Origin: Aureivirga marina
Lineage (GTDB): Bacteria > Bacteroidota > Bacteroidia > Flavobacteriales > Flavobacteriaceae
DNA: 64,000 nt
Assembly (NCBI RefSeq): GCF_015767265.1
Contig: NZ_JADPIB010000004.1
Location: 413,045 to 477,044, forward strand
Reading direction: 5' to 3'
The notes beneath the pieces were generated by a model, which was not told the DNA's origin, did not search any database, and saw nothing but the letters and a program-made list of their open reading frames with translations. How positions within the stretch are numbered: position 1 is the stretch's first letter; each line of letters starts with the position of its first letter. This document shows, in pieces, positions 50,981 to 60,070 of this stretch. Position numbers and translations under genes: made by a program.

Positions 50981-51928
50981 ATGACAATCACACAATTAAA
51001 ATATATTTTAGCAGTAGCCGAATACAAAAATTTCACAGTTGCTTCTGAACATTGTTTCGTAACGCAACCAACTTTGAGTATGCAGATTCAAAAATTAGAA
51101 GAAGAACTTTCTGTGCAAATTTTTAATAGAAATAAAAAACCGATTGAATTAACAGAGATTGGAAAAAAAATTGTGGAACAGGCAAAGTTGATTGTAGATG
51201 AAAGTAATCGAATTACAGATATTGTAGATCAACAAAAAGGATATATAGGAGGGCAGTTTAAAATTGGAATAATTCCAACTGTGATGCCAACTTTATTACC
51301 GATGTTTTTACAGACTTTTGTGAAGAAATATCCAAAAGTAAATTTAATTATTGAAGAACTTACCACTGAAAATATTATAAAAAAACTTACAGAAGGACAT
51401 ATTGATGTAGCAATTGCAGCAACACCTTTAGAAAATGAAGCTATTATAGAAAAGCCATTATATTATGAGCCATTTATTGGATTTGTTCCAAGTACAAGTA
51501 ATTTGTATTCGAAAGAAACAATTTCTGTAGACGATTTAGATGTAGATGATATTTTACTGTTGGAAGAAGGGCATTGTTTTAAAGAAAGCGTTTTAAATAT
51601 TTGTGGAAGTTTAAGACAAAATAAGAAACGAAAATTCCAATTAGAAAGTGGAAATATTAGTACTTTATTACGTTTATCAAAAGAGGGATTAGGAATGACT
51701 TTACTTCCATATTTACATACGATTGATTTATGTATAGAAGATAAAAAACATTTGAGAGAATTTGAAGGAACTGTTCCAGCAAGAGAAATTAGTTTAATTT
51801 ATCACAAATCACAGTTGAAATTACAATTGATTGAAGCGTTGAAAAGTACGATTGATGGAATTGTGAGAGGAGCAATCTCATTCTCAGATGTAAAGATTAT
51901 AAGTCCTTTGGCAAATAAACATATTTAA
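50981..51928 (+). CDS. oxyR: Hydrogen peroxide-sensing LysR regulator OxyR
   Basis: A 315-residue LysR protein. The helix-turn-helix is in residues ~1-60 (FTVASEHCFVTQPTLSMQIQKLEEELSVQIFNR). The redox pair is conserved as C199 and C208 (EEGHCFKESVLNIC), with the same numbering and spacing as E. coli OxyR, so it should sense H2O2 by disulfide formation. It is divergent from dps, a classic target. Expected regulon: dps, catalase and alkyl hydroperoxide reductase. Confidence 0.93.
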   Translation: MTITQLKYILAVAEYKNFTVASEHCFVTQPTLSMQIQKLEEELSVQIFNRNKKPIELTEIGKKIVEQAKLIVDESNRITDIVDQQKGYIGGQFKIGIIPTVMPTLLPMFLQTFVKKYPKVNLIIEELTTENIIKKLTEGHIDVAIAATPLENEAIIEKPLYYEPFIGFVPSTSNLYSKETISVDDLDVDDILLLEEGHCFKESVLNICGSLRQNKKRKFQLESGNISTLLRLSKEGLGMTLLPYLHTIDLCIEDKKHLREFEGTVPAREISLIYHKSQLKLQLIEALKSTIDGIVRGAISFSDVKIISPLANKHI

Positions 51929-52061
51929 GAAAAAAATGAAAGCTTGAAAATGAATATTTTATATAAGAATTATTAGAAAAAAGAATTCTATGATAAAAGT
52001 ATTTGTTTCAATTAGTTATTCTAAAAAAAACTACAAAAAAAATTAAAAAATTAAAAACTAC

Positions 52062-52092
52062 TTGTGAATATTGTTTTTTGATATTAACTTTG
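52062..52092 (+). promoter_or_regulatory. Promoter of the zapA operon
   Basis: TTG at 52062-52064 and TAACTTTG at 52085-52092 with a 20 bp spacer, a full Bacteroidota promoter, 37 bp before the first gene. Confidence 0.6.
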
Positions 52093-52129
52093 TACAAATA
52101 GTTTTTGGCAAAAAGTATTGCGATAATAT

Positions 52130-52414
52130 ATGATAGAAATAGTAAACTTGTTAGAGGATAAATTGGAGAATCTTCTTGAAAGATATGAATTTTTGAGTGA
52201 AGAAAATGAATTTTTACACCGCCAAGTTGCTGTTTTAAATAATCAATTGTTAGAAATGAAGCTTTTGATGAAAGAAAAGGAAGCGGAATACAATTCATTA
52301 AAGATAGCCAAAACTATCGGGGGCAGTAATGAAGATGCTACAGAGACGAAGTTGAAAATTAATGCATTAATCAAAGAAGTTGATAAATGTATTATAGAAT
52401 TAAACGAAGACTAG
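52130..52414 (+). CDS. Coiled-coil protein upstream of zapA
   Basis: A 94-residue protein that is almost wholly coiled coil (LLEDKLENLLERYEFLSEENEFLHRQVAVLNNQLLEM), then KINALIKEVDKCIIELNED. It resembles ZapB-like or other division-linked coiled coils. It is 10 bp upstream of zapA under a shared promoter, so a function in division or Z-ring organisation is likely (inference). It is widely conserved at this spot in Flavobacteriia. Confidence 0.8.
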   Translation: MIEIVNLLEDKLENLLERYEFLSEENEFLHRQVAVLNNQLLEMKLLMKEKEAEYNSLKIAKTIGGSNEDATETKLKINALIKEVDKCIIELNED

Positions 52415-52424
52415 AATATATTGA

Positions 52425-52718
52425 ATGGATGATAAACAAAAAATAAAAATTACTATCGCTAACAGAGTTTATCCTCTAAGTGTAAAAAGCGAACGAGAAG
52501 AAGAAAGTCTAAGACTAGCAGCAAAAAAGATAACAGCAATGGTATCAAATTTTGAGAAAAATTATGCTGTTGGAGATAAACAAGATGTTTTAGCAATGTG
52601 CGCTTTACAATTTGCATCAGAGTTAGAATATTCAGCGATAAGTGAGAAATATAATCATCAAGAGTCTGTTAAAAAGTTAGAAAGATTAAATGAAAAACTA
52701 GATAATTATTTAAAATAA
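52425..52718 (+). CDS. zapA: Cell division protein ZapA
   Basis: A 97-residue ZapA. It begins with KIKITIANRVYPLSVKSEREEESLRLAAKKITAMV, the family core, followed by DVLAMCALQFASELEY and a final coiled coil. ZapA binds FtsZ and bundles filaments. It lies between the coiled-coil gene and 6S RNA, a gene order common in Bacteroidota and other bacteria. Confidence 0.92.
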   Translation: MDDKQKIKITIANRVYPLSVKSEREEESLRLAAKKITAMVSNFEKNYAVGDKQDVLAMCALQFASELEYSAISEKYNHQESVKKLERLNEKLDNYLK

Positions 52719-52744
52719 ATCTAGTAGTATATTTAAATAGAAAA

Positions 52745-52905
52745 TACTGCCTACATTAGTTATTGTTTGTTAAACTCAACACTATACAATTAAAAAGAGT
52801 AAGTCAAACTTGTAAGAGCGCGCCTTTTTTAAAAGGATTTTCGACCAAGTTGTTAGCTCTAAACCTGTTATTACGGAGTTTAAAAACCCAACTATGTAGG
52901 CTTTT
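52745..52905 (+). ncRNA. ssrS: 6S RNA
   Basis: The region between zapA and rny has the closing stem GCCTACATTAGTT / AACTATGTAGGC, a large internal bubble and an apical GC-rich hairpin region around gagcgcgcc. Position (after zapA, before rny) is typical of 6S RNA, which binds sigma-A RNA polymerase and mimics an open promoter. The 3' end is a T-run after ggcttttttt. Ends are approximate. Confidence 0.8.
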
Positions 52906-52930
52906 TTTATATGCATAGTAAACAAAAATT

Positions 52931-54499
52931 ATGGGAGATAAGATAATACCAATTTTATTTGGTATCGTAATAGGAGCAATAATAACTTTTATCATTATAA
53001 AGATATTAGAGAAGAAACGAGCTAGTAAATTAATTCAAAATACAAATAAACAAGCTTCAAATATTATCAAAGAAGCAAAGAAAGAAGCAGAATCGATTAA
53101 AAAAGATAAGATTTTACAAGCAAAAGAAAAGTTTATTGAATTAAAAGCTGAGCACGAAAAAGTTATTTTAAGCAGAGATAAAAAGATAGCAGAAGCTGAA
53201 AAACGCACTAGAGATAAAGAATCACAAGTTTCGCAAGTTTTAGATAAGAATAAGAAATTATCTAAAGAAATGGATTCAAAGATTCAAAGCTATTCAGATA
53301 AACTTGAATATGTTGAGAAAAAAGAACAAGAAATAGACAAAATCCATAGAAAACAAGTGGAAGAATTAGAAGCTATTTCTGGTTTTAGTGAAGAAGATGC
53401 GAAAAAACAATTGATTCAATCTCTTAAAGAAGATGCAAAAGCAGATGCGATGAGTTTTATTCAAGAAACGATTGAAGAAGCAAAACTTACTGCACAACAA
53501 GAATCTCAGAAAATTATTTTAAATACAATTCAAAGAGTAGGAGTTGAACAAGCTGTTGAAAATTGTGTGTCTGTGTTTAACCTTGAATCTGATGATGTAA
53601 AAGGTAGAATTATTGGACGTGAAGGAAGAAATATTCGTGCAATTGAAGCAGCAACTGGAGTAGAAATTATTGTAGATGATACACCAGATGCAATTATTCT
53701 TTCTTGTTTTGATCCTGTTAGAAGAGAAGTAGCGAGATTATCGTTACACAAACTTGTAACAGATGGAAGAATTCACCCTGCTAGAATTGAAGAGGTTGTT
53801 AAAAAGACTGAAAGACAAATTCAACAAGAGATTATTGAAGTTGGAAAACGTACTGTAATCGATTTAGGAATTCATGGTTTACATCCAGAATTAATTAAAG
53901 TTGTAGGTAGAATGAAATATCGTTCATCTTATGGACAAAACTTATTACAACACTCTAGAGAAGTTGCAAAACTTTGTGGATTAATGGCAGCAGAATTAGG
54001 ACTAAATGCGAAAATTGCAAAACGTGCAGGATTACTTCATGATATAGGAAAAGTTCCTGAAACAGAGTCTGAATTACCACACGCATTATTAGGTATGGAA
54101 TGGGCTCAGAAATATGGTGAAAAAGCAGAAGTTTGTAATGCAATTGGAGCACACCATGATGAAATTGAAATGAAAACGATGATTGCACCAATCGTGCAAG
54201 TTTGTGATGCAATTTCAGGAGCAAGACCAGGAGCAAGACGACAAGTTTTAGATTCTTATATCCAAAGATTAAAAGACTTAGAAGAAGCTGCATTTACATT
54301 TAATGGAGTTCAAAAAGCATATGCAATTCAAGCTGGTAGAGAATTGAGAGTTATTGTAGAAAGTGATAAAGTAAATGATTCAAAAGCTGCAGAACTTTCA
54401 TTTAATATTTCTCAAAAAATTCAAAACGAAATGACATATCCAGGTCAAGTTCGTGTTACAGTAATTCGTGAGACTAGAGCTGTGAATGTTGCGAAATAA
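52931..54499 (+). CDS. rny: Ribonuclease Y
   Basis: A 522-residue RNase Y. An N-terminal membrane helix ([21 protein letters not shown]) is followed by a long charged coiled coil (~25-205), a KH domain with [23 protein letters not shown] and an HD phosphohydrolase domain with [13 protein letters not shown] and a following AHHDE. It initiates mRNA decay at the membrane. It follows 6S RNA and is single-gene with its own terminator. Confidence 0.97.
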   Translation: MGDKIIPILFGIVIGAIITFIIIKILEKKRASKLIQNTNKQASNIIKEAKKEAESIKKDKILQAKEKFIELKAEHEKVILSRDKKIAEAEKRTRDKESQVSQVLDKNKKLSKEMDSKIQSYSDKLEYVEKKEQEIDKIHRKQVEELEAISGFSEEDAKKQLIQSLKEDAKADAMSFIQETIEEAKLTAQQESQKIILNTIQRVGVEQAVENCVSVFNLESDDVKGRIIGREGRNIRAIEAATGVEIIVDDTPDAIILSCFDPVRREVARLSLHKLVTDGRIHPARIEEVVKKTERQIQQEIIEVGKRTVIDLGIHGLHPELIKVVGRMKYRSSYGQNLLQHSREVAKLCGLMAAELGLNAKIAKRAGLLHDIGKVPETESELPHALLGMEWAQKYGEKAEVCNAIGAHHDEIEMKTMIAPIVQVCDAISGARPGARRQVLDSYIQRLKDLEEAAFTFNGVQKAYAIQAGRELRVIVESDKVNDSKAAELSFNISQKIQNEMTYPGQVRVTVIRETRAVNVAK

Positions 54500-54519
54500 A
54501 AGAAATTAAAAATATAAAT

Positions 54520-54553
54520 AAAAGCCATTTAGTTAATTCTAGATGGCTTTTTA
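54520..54553 (+). terminator. Terminator of rny
   Basis: Stem AAAAGCCATTTAG / CTAGATGGCTTTT with one G-T pair and T-rich end. Confidence 0.85.
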
Positions 54554-54576
54554 AGTTTATAAAAAAGAAAAAATAT

Positions 54577-55056
54577 ATGAAAGAGTGGTTTAAATTTAAA
54601 AATTGTTATATCAATATTGATAGAGAAAAAATAAGTTTTACTTCAACTGGAAATTGGCAAGAAACAGAAAACTTAGAGGAATATACATCTAAAACAAAAG
54701 GAAAAAATTTAAATGCTTTATTTTCTGTAATGTTTATTCTTTTTGTAGATATAACTGCAATGATAAATGTCCAAAATTTTGAATATTCCTATAATTATTT
54801 TGAAACTTTATTTGACTCTCCAAAATTTTTAATTTTAATGACAATCAATGTTTTATTATTGGTATATTATTTTCTACCAAAAAAAGTTAAACAAAATATA
54901 TTTTCTAAAAATTTAATAGGGAAACAAGTTTTTTTAAACTCAATATTAAAAATTGAAATTAAAAAGTCTGATGTAAATATTATTACAAAAGACGAAGAGA
55001 TTTATTTAAAAGATGTTTCTAAAAAAGGTATTGAAATATTTAGAAAATTGATTTAG
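54577..55056 (+). CDS. Hypothetical membrane protein
   Basis: A 159-residue protein with two membrane helices (~48-66 NALFSVMFILFVDITAMI and ~85-103 LILMTINVLLLVYYF) and polar ends. The C-terminal strands (IGKQVFLNSILKIEIKKSDVNIITKDEEIYLKDV) look PH-like. No known family is recognised. It lies 78 bp after rny behind that terminator and converges on the MFS gene. Confidence 0.6.
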   Translation: MKEWFKFKNCYINIDREKISFTSTGNWQETENLEEYTSKTKGKNLNALFSVMFILFVDITAMINVQNFEYSYNYFETLFDSPKFLILMTINVLLLVYYFLPKKVKQNIFSKNLIGKQVFLNSILKIEIKKSDVNIITKDEEIYLKDVSKKGIEIFRKLI

Positions 55057-55063
55057 AAATTGA

Positions 55064-56302
55064 TCAATTTTTTTTCCTCAAAATTCTCATTATTATTAAA
55101 TGTTTTCTTTCGATTAAAATCCAGAAAAAAGTAAAACTTAGTATAACTAAACTAAAAATGTAAATACTTAGTTTGTGCATTTGATTGAAATTAACGTTTG
55201 TAATAGCCAATGTTAGAATACTTGAAAAAATCATAATTCCTCCTCCTAAAATAGAAGAAGTAATTCCTTTATTTCCTGTAGAGTTTTTTTCATTTCCTAA
55301 AGCATTTATAGCTTTTGTGTTGCAAACAGGACTAATAAATCCACAACTAATTCCATAAATAATCATACAAAAAAGAACTACATAAACATTGTAAATTTTT
55401 AAAATAGAGAATAAAAGAGTTAGAAAAGCACTTATAAAAGCTAAAGAAAAACCGATGTTCAAAATTCTATCAGAATTGATATGTTCAATAAATTTTTTAG
55501 ATAAAATAGAACCAAAAGCATACGATCCTCCAACAATTAGAAGTAAATAACTATACGTATTTTCAGTGAATTTGAATTGTTGTATAAAAATATAAGGTGC
55601 AATAGTGTAAAAAGCGATTAAACCACTTAAAATGATACTATATGGAAGGAAATATCCCATAAATCTTCGATGGTGAAAAACTTTAGAAATTAGAAAAATA
55701 CTTGTTTTAAAATTTAAAGATTTATCTGGATTTGTATGTGTTTCTTTCAAATGAAAAAAAGAACTAAAAAGCAAAAATCCACCTATTATTGCTAATACTA
55801 TATAAACAACTCTCCAGGATGTCAAAAACAAAATTTCTCCTCCTAAAATTGGAGAAATAGCTGGAGCAAAAGCTATAATTGCAACCAGATTTGACATAGC
55901 TTTATGTAATTTTTTGTCATCTAAAGCATCTGCAATAATTGTTCTTGATAAAACAGAAGCATATCCTGCTCCAAATCCTTCAATAAATCTGGCAATTGTA
56001 AAAAACTCAATCGTATTTGAAATAGAAGTTAAAATACTTCCAATAATTGCAATGAAAGTTCCAATAATAATCACTAATCTTCTTCCATATTTTTCAGATA
56101 ATGTTCCCCAAATAACTTGTGAAAAGCCAAAACCAAGAAGTAAAATAGTGATGGAAAGTTTTACAAATTCTTGTGTTGTGCCAAAATAATCTGTTAAGGA
56201 AGGATAAGCTGGAAGTCCAATATTTATAGAAAGATAGCCATACAAACAAATCGTAATTGAAAATAAACTGATAAATCGTGTTGAATTTTTTTTGATTTTC
56301 AT
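55064..56302 (-). CDS. MFS transporter, Bcr/CflA-type drug exporter
   Basis: A 412-residue protein with 12 membrane segments. The motif-A like loop WGTLSEKYGRRLVII lies between helices 2 and 3, and the fifth-helix antiporter motif is similar to PAISPILGG after IVAFAPAISP; IARFIEGFGAGYASV follows the Bcr/CflA layout. It probably exports drugs or metabolites with proton antiport. It is divergent from an HPP-family gene, and a perfect palindrome at 56384-56397 suggests TetR-type control. Confidence 0.9.
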   Translation of the reverse strand: MKIKKNSTRFISLFSITICLYGYLSINIGLPAYPSLTDYFGTTQEFVKLSITILLLGFGFSQVIWGTLSEKYGRRLVIIIGTFIAIIGSILTSISNTIEFFTIARFIEGFGAGYASVLSRTIIADALDDKKLHKAMSNLVAIIAFAPAISPILGGEILFLTSWRVVYIVLAIIGGFLLFSSFFHLKETHTNPDKSLNFKTSIFLISKVFHHRRFMGYFLPYSIILSGLIAFYTIAPYIFIQQFKFTENTYSYLLLIVGGSYAFGSILSKKFIEHINSDRILNIGFSLAFISAFLTLLFSILKIYNVYVVLFCMIIYGISCGFISPVCNTKAINALGNEKNSTGNKGITSSILGGGIMIFSSILTLAITNVNFNQMHKLSIYIFSLVILSFTFFWILIERKHLIIMRILRKKN

Positions 56303-56383
56303 TTTATGATAGCTTGTTATTCTTAAAGTTAAGGAATAAATAGAAAGTTAAATTCTAAATTAATGATAAAATAAATATATTAA

Positions 56384-56397
56384 ACAGACAAGTCTGT
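56384..56397. promoter_or_regulatory. TetR-type palindromic operator candidate
   Basis: ACAGACAAGTCTGT is a perfect 6-2-6 inverted repeat between the divergent MFS and HPP genes, just upstream of the TACTTTTG -7-like element (56419-56426) of the latter. ACAGAC-N2-GTCTGT is typical of TetR/AcrR operators. Confidence 0.55.
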
Positions 56398-56451
56398 ATG
56401 TTTTTAAATTAAAATTTCTACTTTTGTTTTTTAAAAATTTAAAGAATAAAC

Positions 56452-56961
56452 ATGAAGAAATTTATTTCAAAATTAAAAACAGAAAAGAAAAGCCCGAATT
56501 CTACAGGGTTTTCATTTTCTTTTTATTCAGGTTTAGGTGGCTTTTTAGCAATTGCAATTGTCGCAATTCTAACAAATAATACAGAAATTCCATTTATGAT
56601 GGCGCCTTTTGGAGCAACTTGTGTTTTAGCTTTTGGTGTACCAGTAAGTCCTTTAGCACAACCAAGAAATATATTAGGAGGACATTTAATTTCTACGATA
56701 ATTGGAATTTTATGTTTACAGTTTTTAGGAACTGAATGGTATTCTTTGGCAATTGGAGTTGGAAGTGCAATTGCCATCATGCAATTAACAAAAACAACGC
56801 ATCCTCCAGCGGGAGCAGATCCTTTAGTAGTAATTCTCTCAGGAAGTACTTGGAGTTTTTTAATAAATCCAGTTTTATCTGGAGCTATAATAATTACTTT
56901 AATTGCATTACTTTTTAATAATTTTCACAAAAAAAGAAAATATCCAACGTATTGGTGGTGA
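56452..56961 (+). CDS. HPP family membrane protein
   Basis: A 169-residue protein with four membrane helices and the signature of the family: MMAPFGATCVLAFGVPVSPLAQPRN in the first half and THPPAGADP in the second. HPP proteins have been implicated in nitrite transport in chloroplasts and cyanobacteria; the substrate here is unknown. It shares a divergent promoter region, with a TetR-like palindrome, with an MFS exporter gene. The ATP-grasp gene follows 23 bp later on the same strand. Confidence 0.9.
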   Translation: MKKFISKLKTEKKSPNSTGFSFSFYSGLGGFLAIAIVAILTNNTEIPFMMAPFGATCVLAFGVPVSPLAQPRNILGGHLISTIIGILCLQFLGTEWYSLAIGVGSAIAIMQLTKTTHPPAGADPLVVILSGSTWSFLINPVLSGAIIITLIALLFNNFHKKRKYPTYWW

Positions 56962-56984
56962 AAAAGAGTAGTTTTGCATAAAAA

Positions 56985-57758
56985 ATGTATTATATAATTC
57001 AAGAAAATGTTTTTAAAGATCCTAGATATGACGAAATTTTTGAAGTTTTAGATTCATTAAAATTACCTTATGAAAAAGTAAGATTTATTCCAAATTCAGA
57101 TACATTTCAATTTAAAACAAATAGAAAAGATATTTTTGTTTATGGTTCAGTAAAATTAGCAAGAATTGCAAAAAAGTATTATTGGAATCCTGGTTCGTTT
57201 TATGGAGGAAATCATGAAAGTGAGAATTATTTAAAAGGATTTGGAGAGAATGTTTTGAATTTTAAAAGTAAAATTATTCGAATATCAGATACTATTGATT
57301 GGGAATTAAATCCAGAACTATTTATAAAACCCGCAATTGCTGCGAAAATATTTACAGGAAAAGTTTTTAATAAATATTCTTGGGAAGATTTTTTAGAAGA
57401 GAATTTAAAAGGAGGAAAGAATCGATATATTAATTCAGAAACAATTATTCAAATTGCCAAACCTGAGAAACTAATTAAAGAAGCTAGAATTTGGATTGTC
57501 AATAATGAAATTGTTACGAGTTCCTATTATAAATTCCATGGAGATATTCCTTATGAAGAAACTGTTTCAAAAGATGGAATTGCATTTGCTGAAAAAATGA
57601 TTAAAAAATATCATGTTGCTGATGCTTATGTGATGGATATTGTTTTTACTTCAAATGGTTGGAAAATTATGGAAGTCAATTGTATAAATAGCGCAGGATT
57701 TTATAAAGCAGACATTCGAAAAATTATAATTGCATTGGAAAAATTTTATAAAAATTAA
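56985..57758 (+). CDS. ATP-grasp domain protein (DUF4343-like)
   Basis: A 257-residue protein. The N-terminal half (IIQENVFKDPRYDEIFEVLDSL, YGSVKLARIAKKYYWNPGSFYGGN) is the DUF4343/ATP-grasp N-terminal layout. The ATP-grasp core follows with FIKPAIAAKIFTGKV, IQIAKPEKLIKEARIWIVNNEI and the metal-binding end AYVMDIVFTSNGWKIMEVNCINSAGFY. It should ligate a carboxylate to an amine or thiol using ATP; substrates unknown. It is 1 bp upstream of a cpREC gene, so they act together. Confidence 0.8.
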   Translation: MYYIIQENVFKDPRYDEIFEVLDSLKLPYEKVRFIPNSDTFQFKTNRKDIFVYGSVKLARIAKKYYWNPGSFYGGNHESENYLKGFGENVLNFKSKIIRISDTIDWELNPELFIKPAIAAKIFTGKVFNKYSWEDFLEENLKGGKNRYINSETIIQIAKPEKLIKEARIWIVNNEIVTSSYYKFHGDIPYEETVSKDGIAFAEKMIKKYHVADAYVMDIVFTSNGWKIMEVNCINSAGFYKADIRKIIIALEKFYKN

Positions 57759-57759
57759 G

Positions 57760-58095
57760 ATGAAAAAATTATTTTTAGATGATGTAAGAACTATTGATAT
57801 GGTATATGATAGTTCTATGGAAAAAGAATTTGATATTGTTAGAAACTACAATGATTTTGTAGCTTATATTAAGAAAAATGGATTACCTGAATTCATTAGT
57901 TTTGATAATGATTTAGGTTTGGATGAAAACGGAGAAGTTGCGCCAGATGGATATGCAGCAGCAAAATGGTTGGTTTATGAATCTGGTTTAGATTTAAGAA
58001 ATTTAGAATTTAAAGTTCATTCTGCGAATCCAGTTGCAGCGGAACAAATTCGTGGACTTTTAAATAATTATTTAAAACATATAAATAATAAATAA
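57760..58095 (+). CDS. Cyclic-phosphate processing receiver (cpREC) domain protein
   Basis: A 111-residue single domain: KLFLDDVRTIDMVY, VRNYNDFVAYIKKNGLPEFISFDNDLGLDENG, DGYAAAKWLVYESGLDLRNL and FKVHSANPVAAEQI. These are the features of the cpREC domain, a receiver-like domain predicted to process cyclic phosphates in RNA repair contexts (DDV and DND acidic motifs, HSANP). The ATG at 57760 is used; an upstream frame adds 10 residues. It begins 1 bp after the ATP-grasp gene stop, so they are translationally linked. Confidence 0.8.
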   Translation: MKKLFLDDVRTIDMVYDSSMEKEFDIVRNYNDFVAYIKKNGLPEFISFDNDLGLDENGEVAPDGYAAAKWLVYESGLDLRNLEFKVHSANPVAAEQIRGLLNNYLKHINNK

Positions 58096-58098
58096 AAA

Positions 58099-58155
58099 AA
58101 TCAATGCTATTTTTTCTGATTGATGACTGATATTAGGTTTAATAGCATTGATTGG
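58099..58155 (-). terminator. Long-loop hairpin terminator
   Basis: ATCAATGCTATT / AATAGCATTGAT with a ~33 nt loop; on the minus strand it is followed by TTTTTTT, so it serves the lipoprotein gene at 58164. Confidence 0.65.
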
Positions 58156-58163
58156 GAAAAGAT

Positions 58164-58793
58164 TTATTCTTTTAAAAGTTTATATTGTGAAATTTCGGCA
58201 TCTGTCATCCAATGAACACTTTCAAATGATGCTGCATTAATAGTAAAATAATAAAAAGCTTCAGCATCTTCTTTTGTAAATCCAACAATTTGATAATATT
58301 GAATATAAGGTAAGTGATATTCATGGCCAACAGGAAAATCAGTTGCTGTCACTTTATTTCCATTTGCATCTTCACCTCCCCAAGAATGAACTCCAATTTT
58401 TGTATTTGTTCCTTTAGTTCTTTTAGTTCCAGATAAGAAAAAATCTACACCACCAGAAGCAATTAATCCATTGTTTTCAAGATGTGTATGAATATTTTTA
58501 GAATGAACTGTTTTAGATAATTCAAGATTTACTTGATCATTCATTGAACCAGGAACTTCTTGAATATTAATTCTATTAATCGCTGGGAAATTGCTAATTA
58601 ATTTATCAAAATTAATTTTAGAATTATTTCCAATTTCTCCATTCATTTTTACTGTTGTATCATTGATAACAGTGAAAATTCCATATGTTTTAATTTGATT
58701 CGAAGAAGCATTAGAATCATCATCATTTTTACAAGAAAAAAGAATGAATGAAAGTAAAATGCAAAAAGTTGTTGATTTTAAAAAATGTTTCAT
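58164..58793 (-). CDS. Lipoprotein with COG3904-like (ClpP/crotonase-fold) domain
   Basis: A 209-residue lipoprotein (lipobox LFSC, C21, then KNDDDSN). The body resembles predicted periplasmic proteins of COG3904: VKMNGEIGNNSKINFDKLISNFP, NIHTHLENNGLIASGGVDFFLSGTKRTKG, IGVHSWGG, HEYHLPYIQYYQIVGF and ESVHWMTDAEISQY. The ASGGVD and GVHSWGG segments look like ClpP/crotonase-type oxyanion-loop and active-site regions. Function unproven. It stands alone on the minus strand. Confidence 0.7.
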   Translation of the reverse strand: MKHFLKSTTFCILLSFILFSCKNDDDSNASSNQIKTYGIFTVINDTTVKMNGEIGNNSKINFDKLISNFPAINRINIQEVPGSMNDQVNLELSKTVHSKNIHTHLENNGLIASGGVDFFLSGTKRTKGTNTKIGVHSWGGEDANGNKVTATDFPVGHEYHLPYIQYYQIVGFTKEDAEAFYYFTINAASFESVHWMTDAEISQYKLLKE

Positions 58794-59050
58794 GTTTAAA
58801 TAATTAATTGTTTAAAGTTTAATTACAATTAAGGTATATAAACACAAAAAGAAGTTTATAAGCAGTAAACTCTAAATCTCAATTTCTTCCTTAATGTTAG
58901 ATTTAGAGAATGTCATCAGAACTACATCCGAGCGCAAATATATTATAATTTTAGGAAAATAAACAAGCAAAACTTATGATTTACTATTATTTTTTGAAAA
59001 ATACTGTGTATTTTAAATAATAGAAAATTTGAAATACACAGTTAAATTTT
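58794..59050. other. Intergenic region
   Basis: About 255 bp between two minus-strand genes. It should hold the promoter of the lipoprotein gene. No hairpin with a T-run, ORF or palindrome is convincing. Confidence 0.3.
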
Positions 59051-60070
59051 TTATTTTTTACGTTTTACTTTTACTAAATATGTGCAAATTATTTTTCCAT
59101 TTGCTCGAATATGAACATCATATTTTCCTTTGTTTTTAAAAGTAAATTTAACTTCAATTTCTCCATTTTCATTAAAATTTATAGTAGGATTTTTGATAAT
59201 TGAATAGGAACCAGAAATCAATTCCAAACTAATTTTGGGTTTGTATTTTCCTTTTTCTTGTTTTAAAAGAAATACGAATTCTTCCTGTTTTTTGGCTACA
59301 ATTTCAAAGGTTGTTGGAAAGATAGGAAACACATCGTTTTCAAAAGCTTCATCATAAATTATTGGAGCATTTTTAAATTTTTCTAAAGTAAAACCTTCTT
59401 CAAATAACAACCATTTTTTTAGCAATGGATAATGACTTTTTGCAAAGATTTTTGGTGTTGCCAAAAAATAGCTATCAATATATTTAAAAACAAATCGATT
59501 TAAATCTAGATCCATATATCCACTTGACCAAGTTGGATCGCATAAATACCATTTTTCATTTAATTTTACAGCATTCCAAGAATGATTTGGATCAAAATTT
59601 TTATCTTGAATTATAGAAGCAGTTCTTCCAAAACCATCTATAATTTCACACTTAATTCCTGCATTATTTGCCATTTTTTTTAATAAATAAGAATAGCCTG
59701 TACAAACGGTTTTTTTCTTTTGAATTAAGGTATTAATTATTTCTAGAACGAAGTTTTTATTCCATTTTTCTAACTCTAAAGGATTATTTCGAAATTTATT
59801 TCTTTTGTTCTGATTCTTAATAAAAGCACTATGATTTATTTTAATATTTAAACAAATCCAAGTATGAATTGCTCTAAATTTCTCAACATCTGTTTCAAGA
59901 GAATTTGTTAGATTATAAGTTAATTTAGAAAGGTTTTTTAAATTTTCTCCTTGATAAACTTTTGCAATTGAATCAGCTTTTTTAAAATTAATATTCTTAA
60001 AATCTGAAATTTGTGCTTTACTTGAAAAAAAGAATAGAAAAATAAATAAGTTTACATAAAATTTAATCAT
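59051..60070 (-). CDS. Exported transglutaminase-like protein
   Basis: A 339-residue exported protein (signal peptide YVNLFIFLFFFSSKAQ, start ATG 60070). The transglutaminase-like catalytic triad is visible: Cys in KKKTVCTGYSYLLKKM, His in DPNHSWNAVKLN and Asp in WYLCDPTWSSGY. A C-terminal Ig-like region follows (FTFKNKGKYDVHIRANGKIICTYLVKV). Such proteins act as periplasmic proteases or peptidoglycan-linked hydrolases; substrate unknown. It overlaps the end of the preceding carboxypeptidase-regulatory-domain gene by 8 bp. Confidence 0.85.
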   Translation of the reverse strand: MIKFYVNLFIFLFFFSSKAQISDFKNINFKKADSIAKVYQGENLKNLSKLTYNLTNSLETDVEKFRAIHTWICLNIKINHSAFIKNQNKRNKFRNNPLELEKWNKNFVLEIINTLIQKKKTVCTGYSYLLKKMANNAGIKCEIIDGFGRTASIIQDKNFDPNHSWNAVKLNEKWYLCDPTWSSGYMDLDLNRFVFKYIDSYFLATPKIFAKSHYPLLKKWLLFEEGFTLEKFKNAPIIYDEAFENDVFPIFPTTFEIVAKKQEEFVFLLKQEKGKYKPKISLELISGSYSIIKNPTINFNENGEIEVKFTFKNKGKYDVHIRANGKIICTYLVKVKRKK

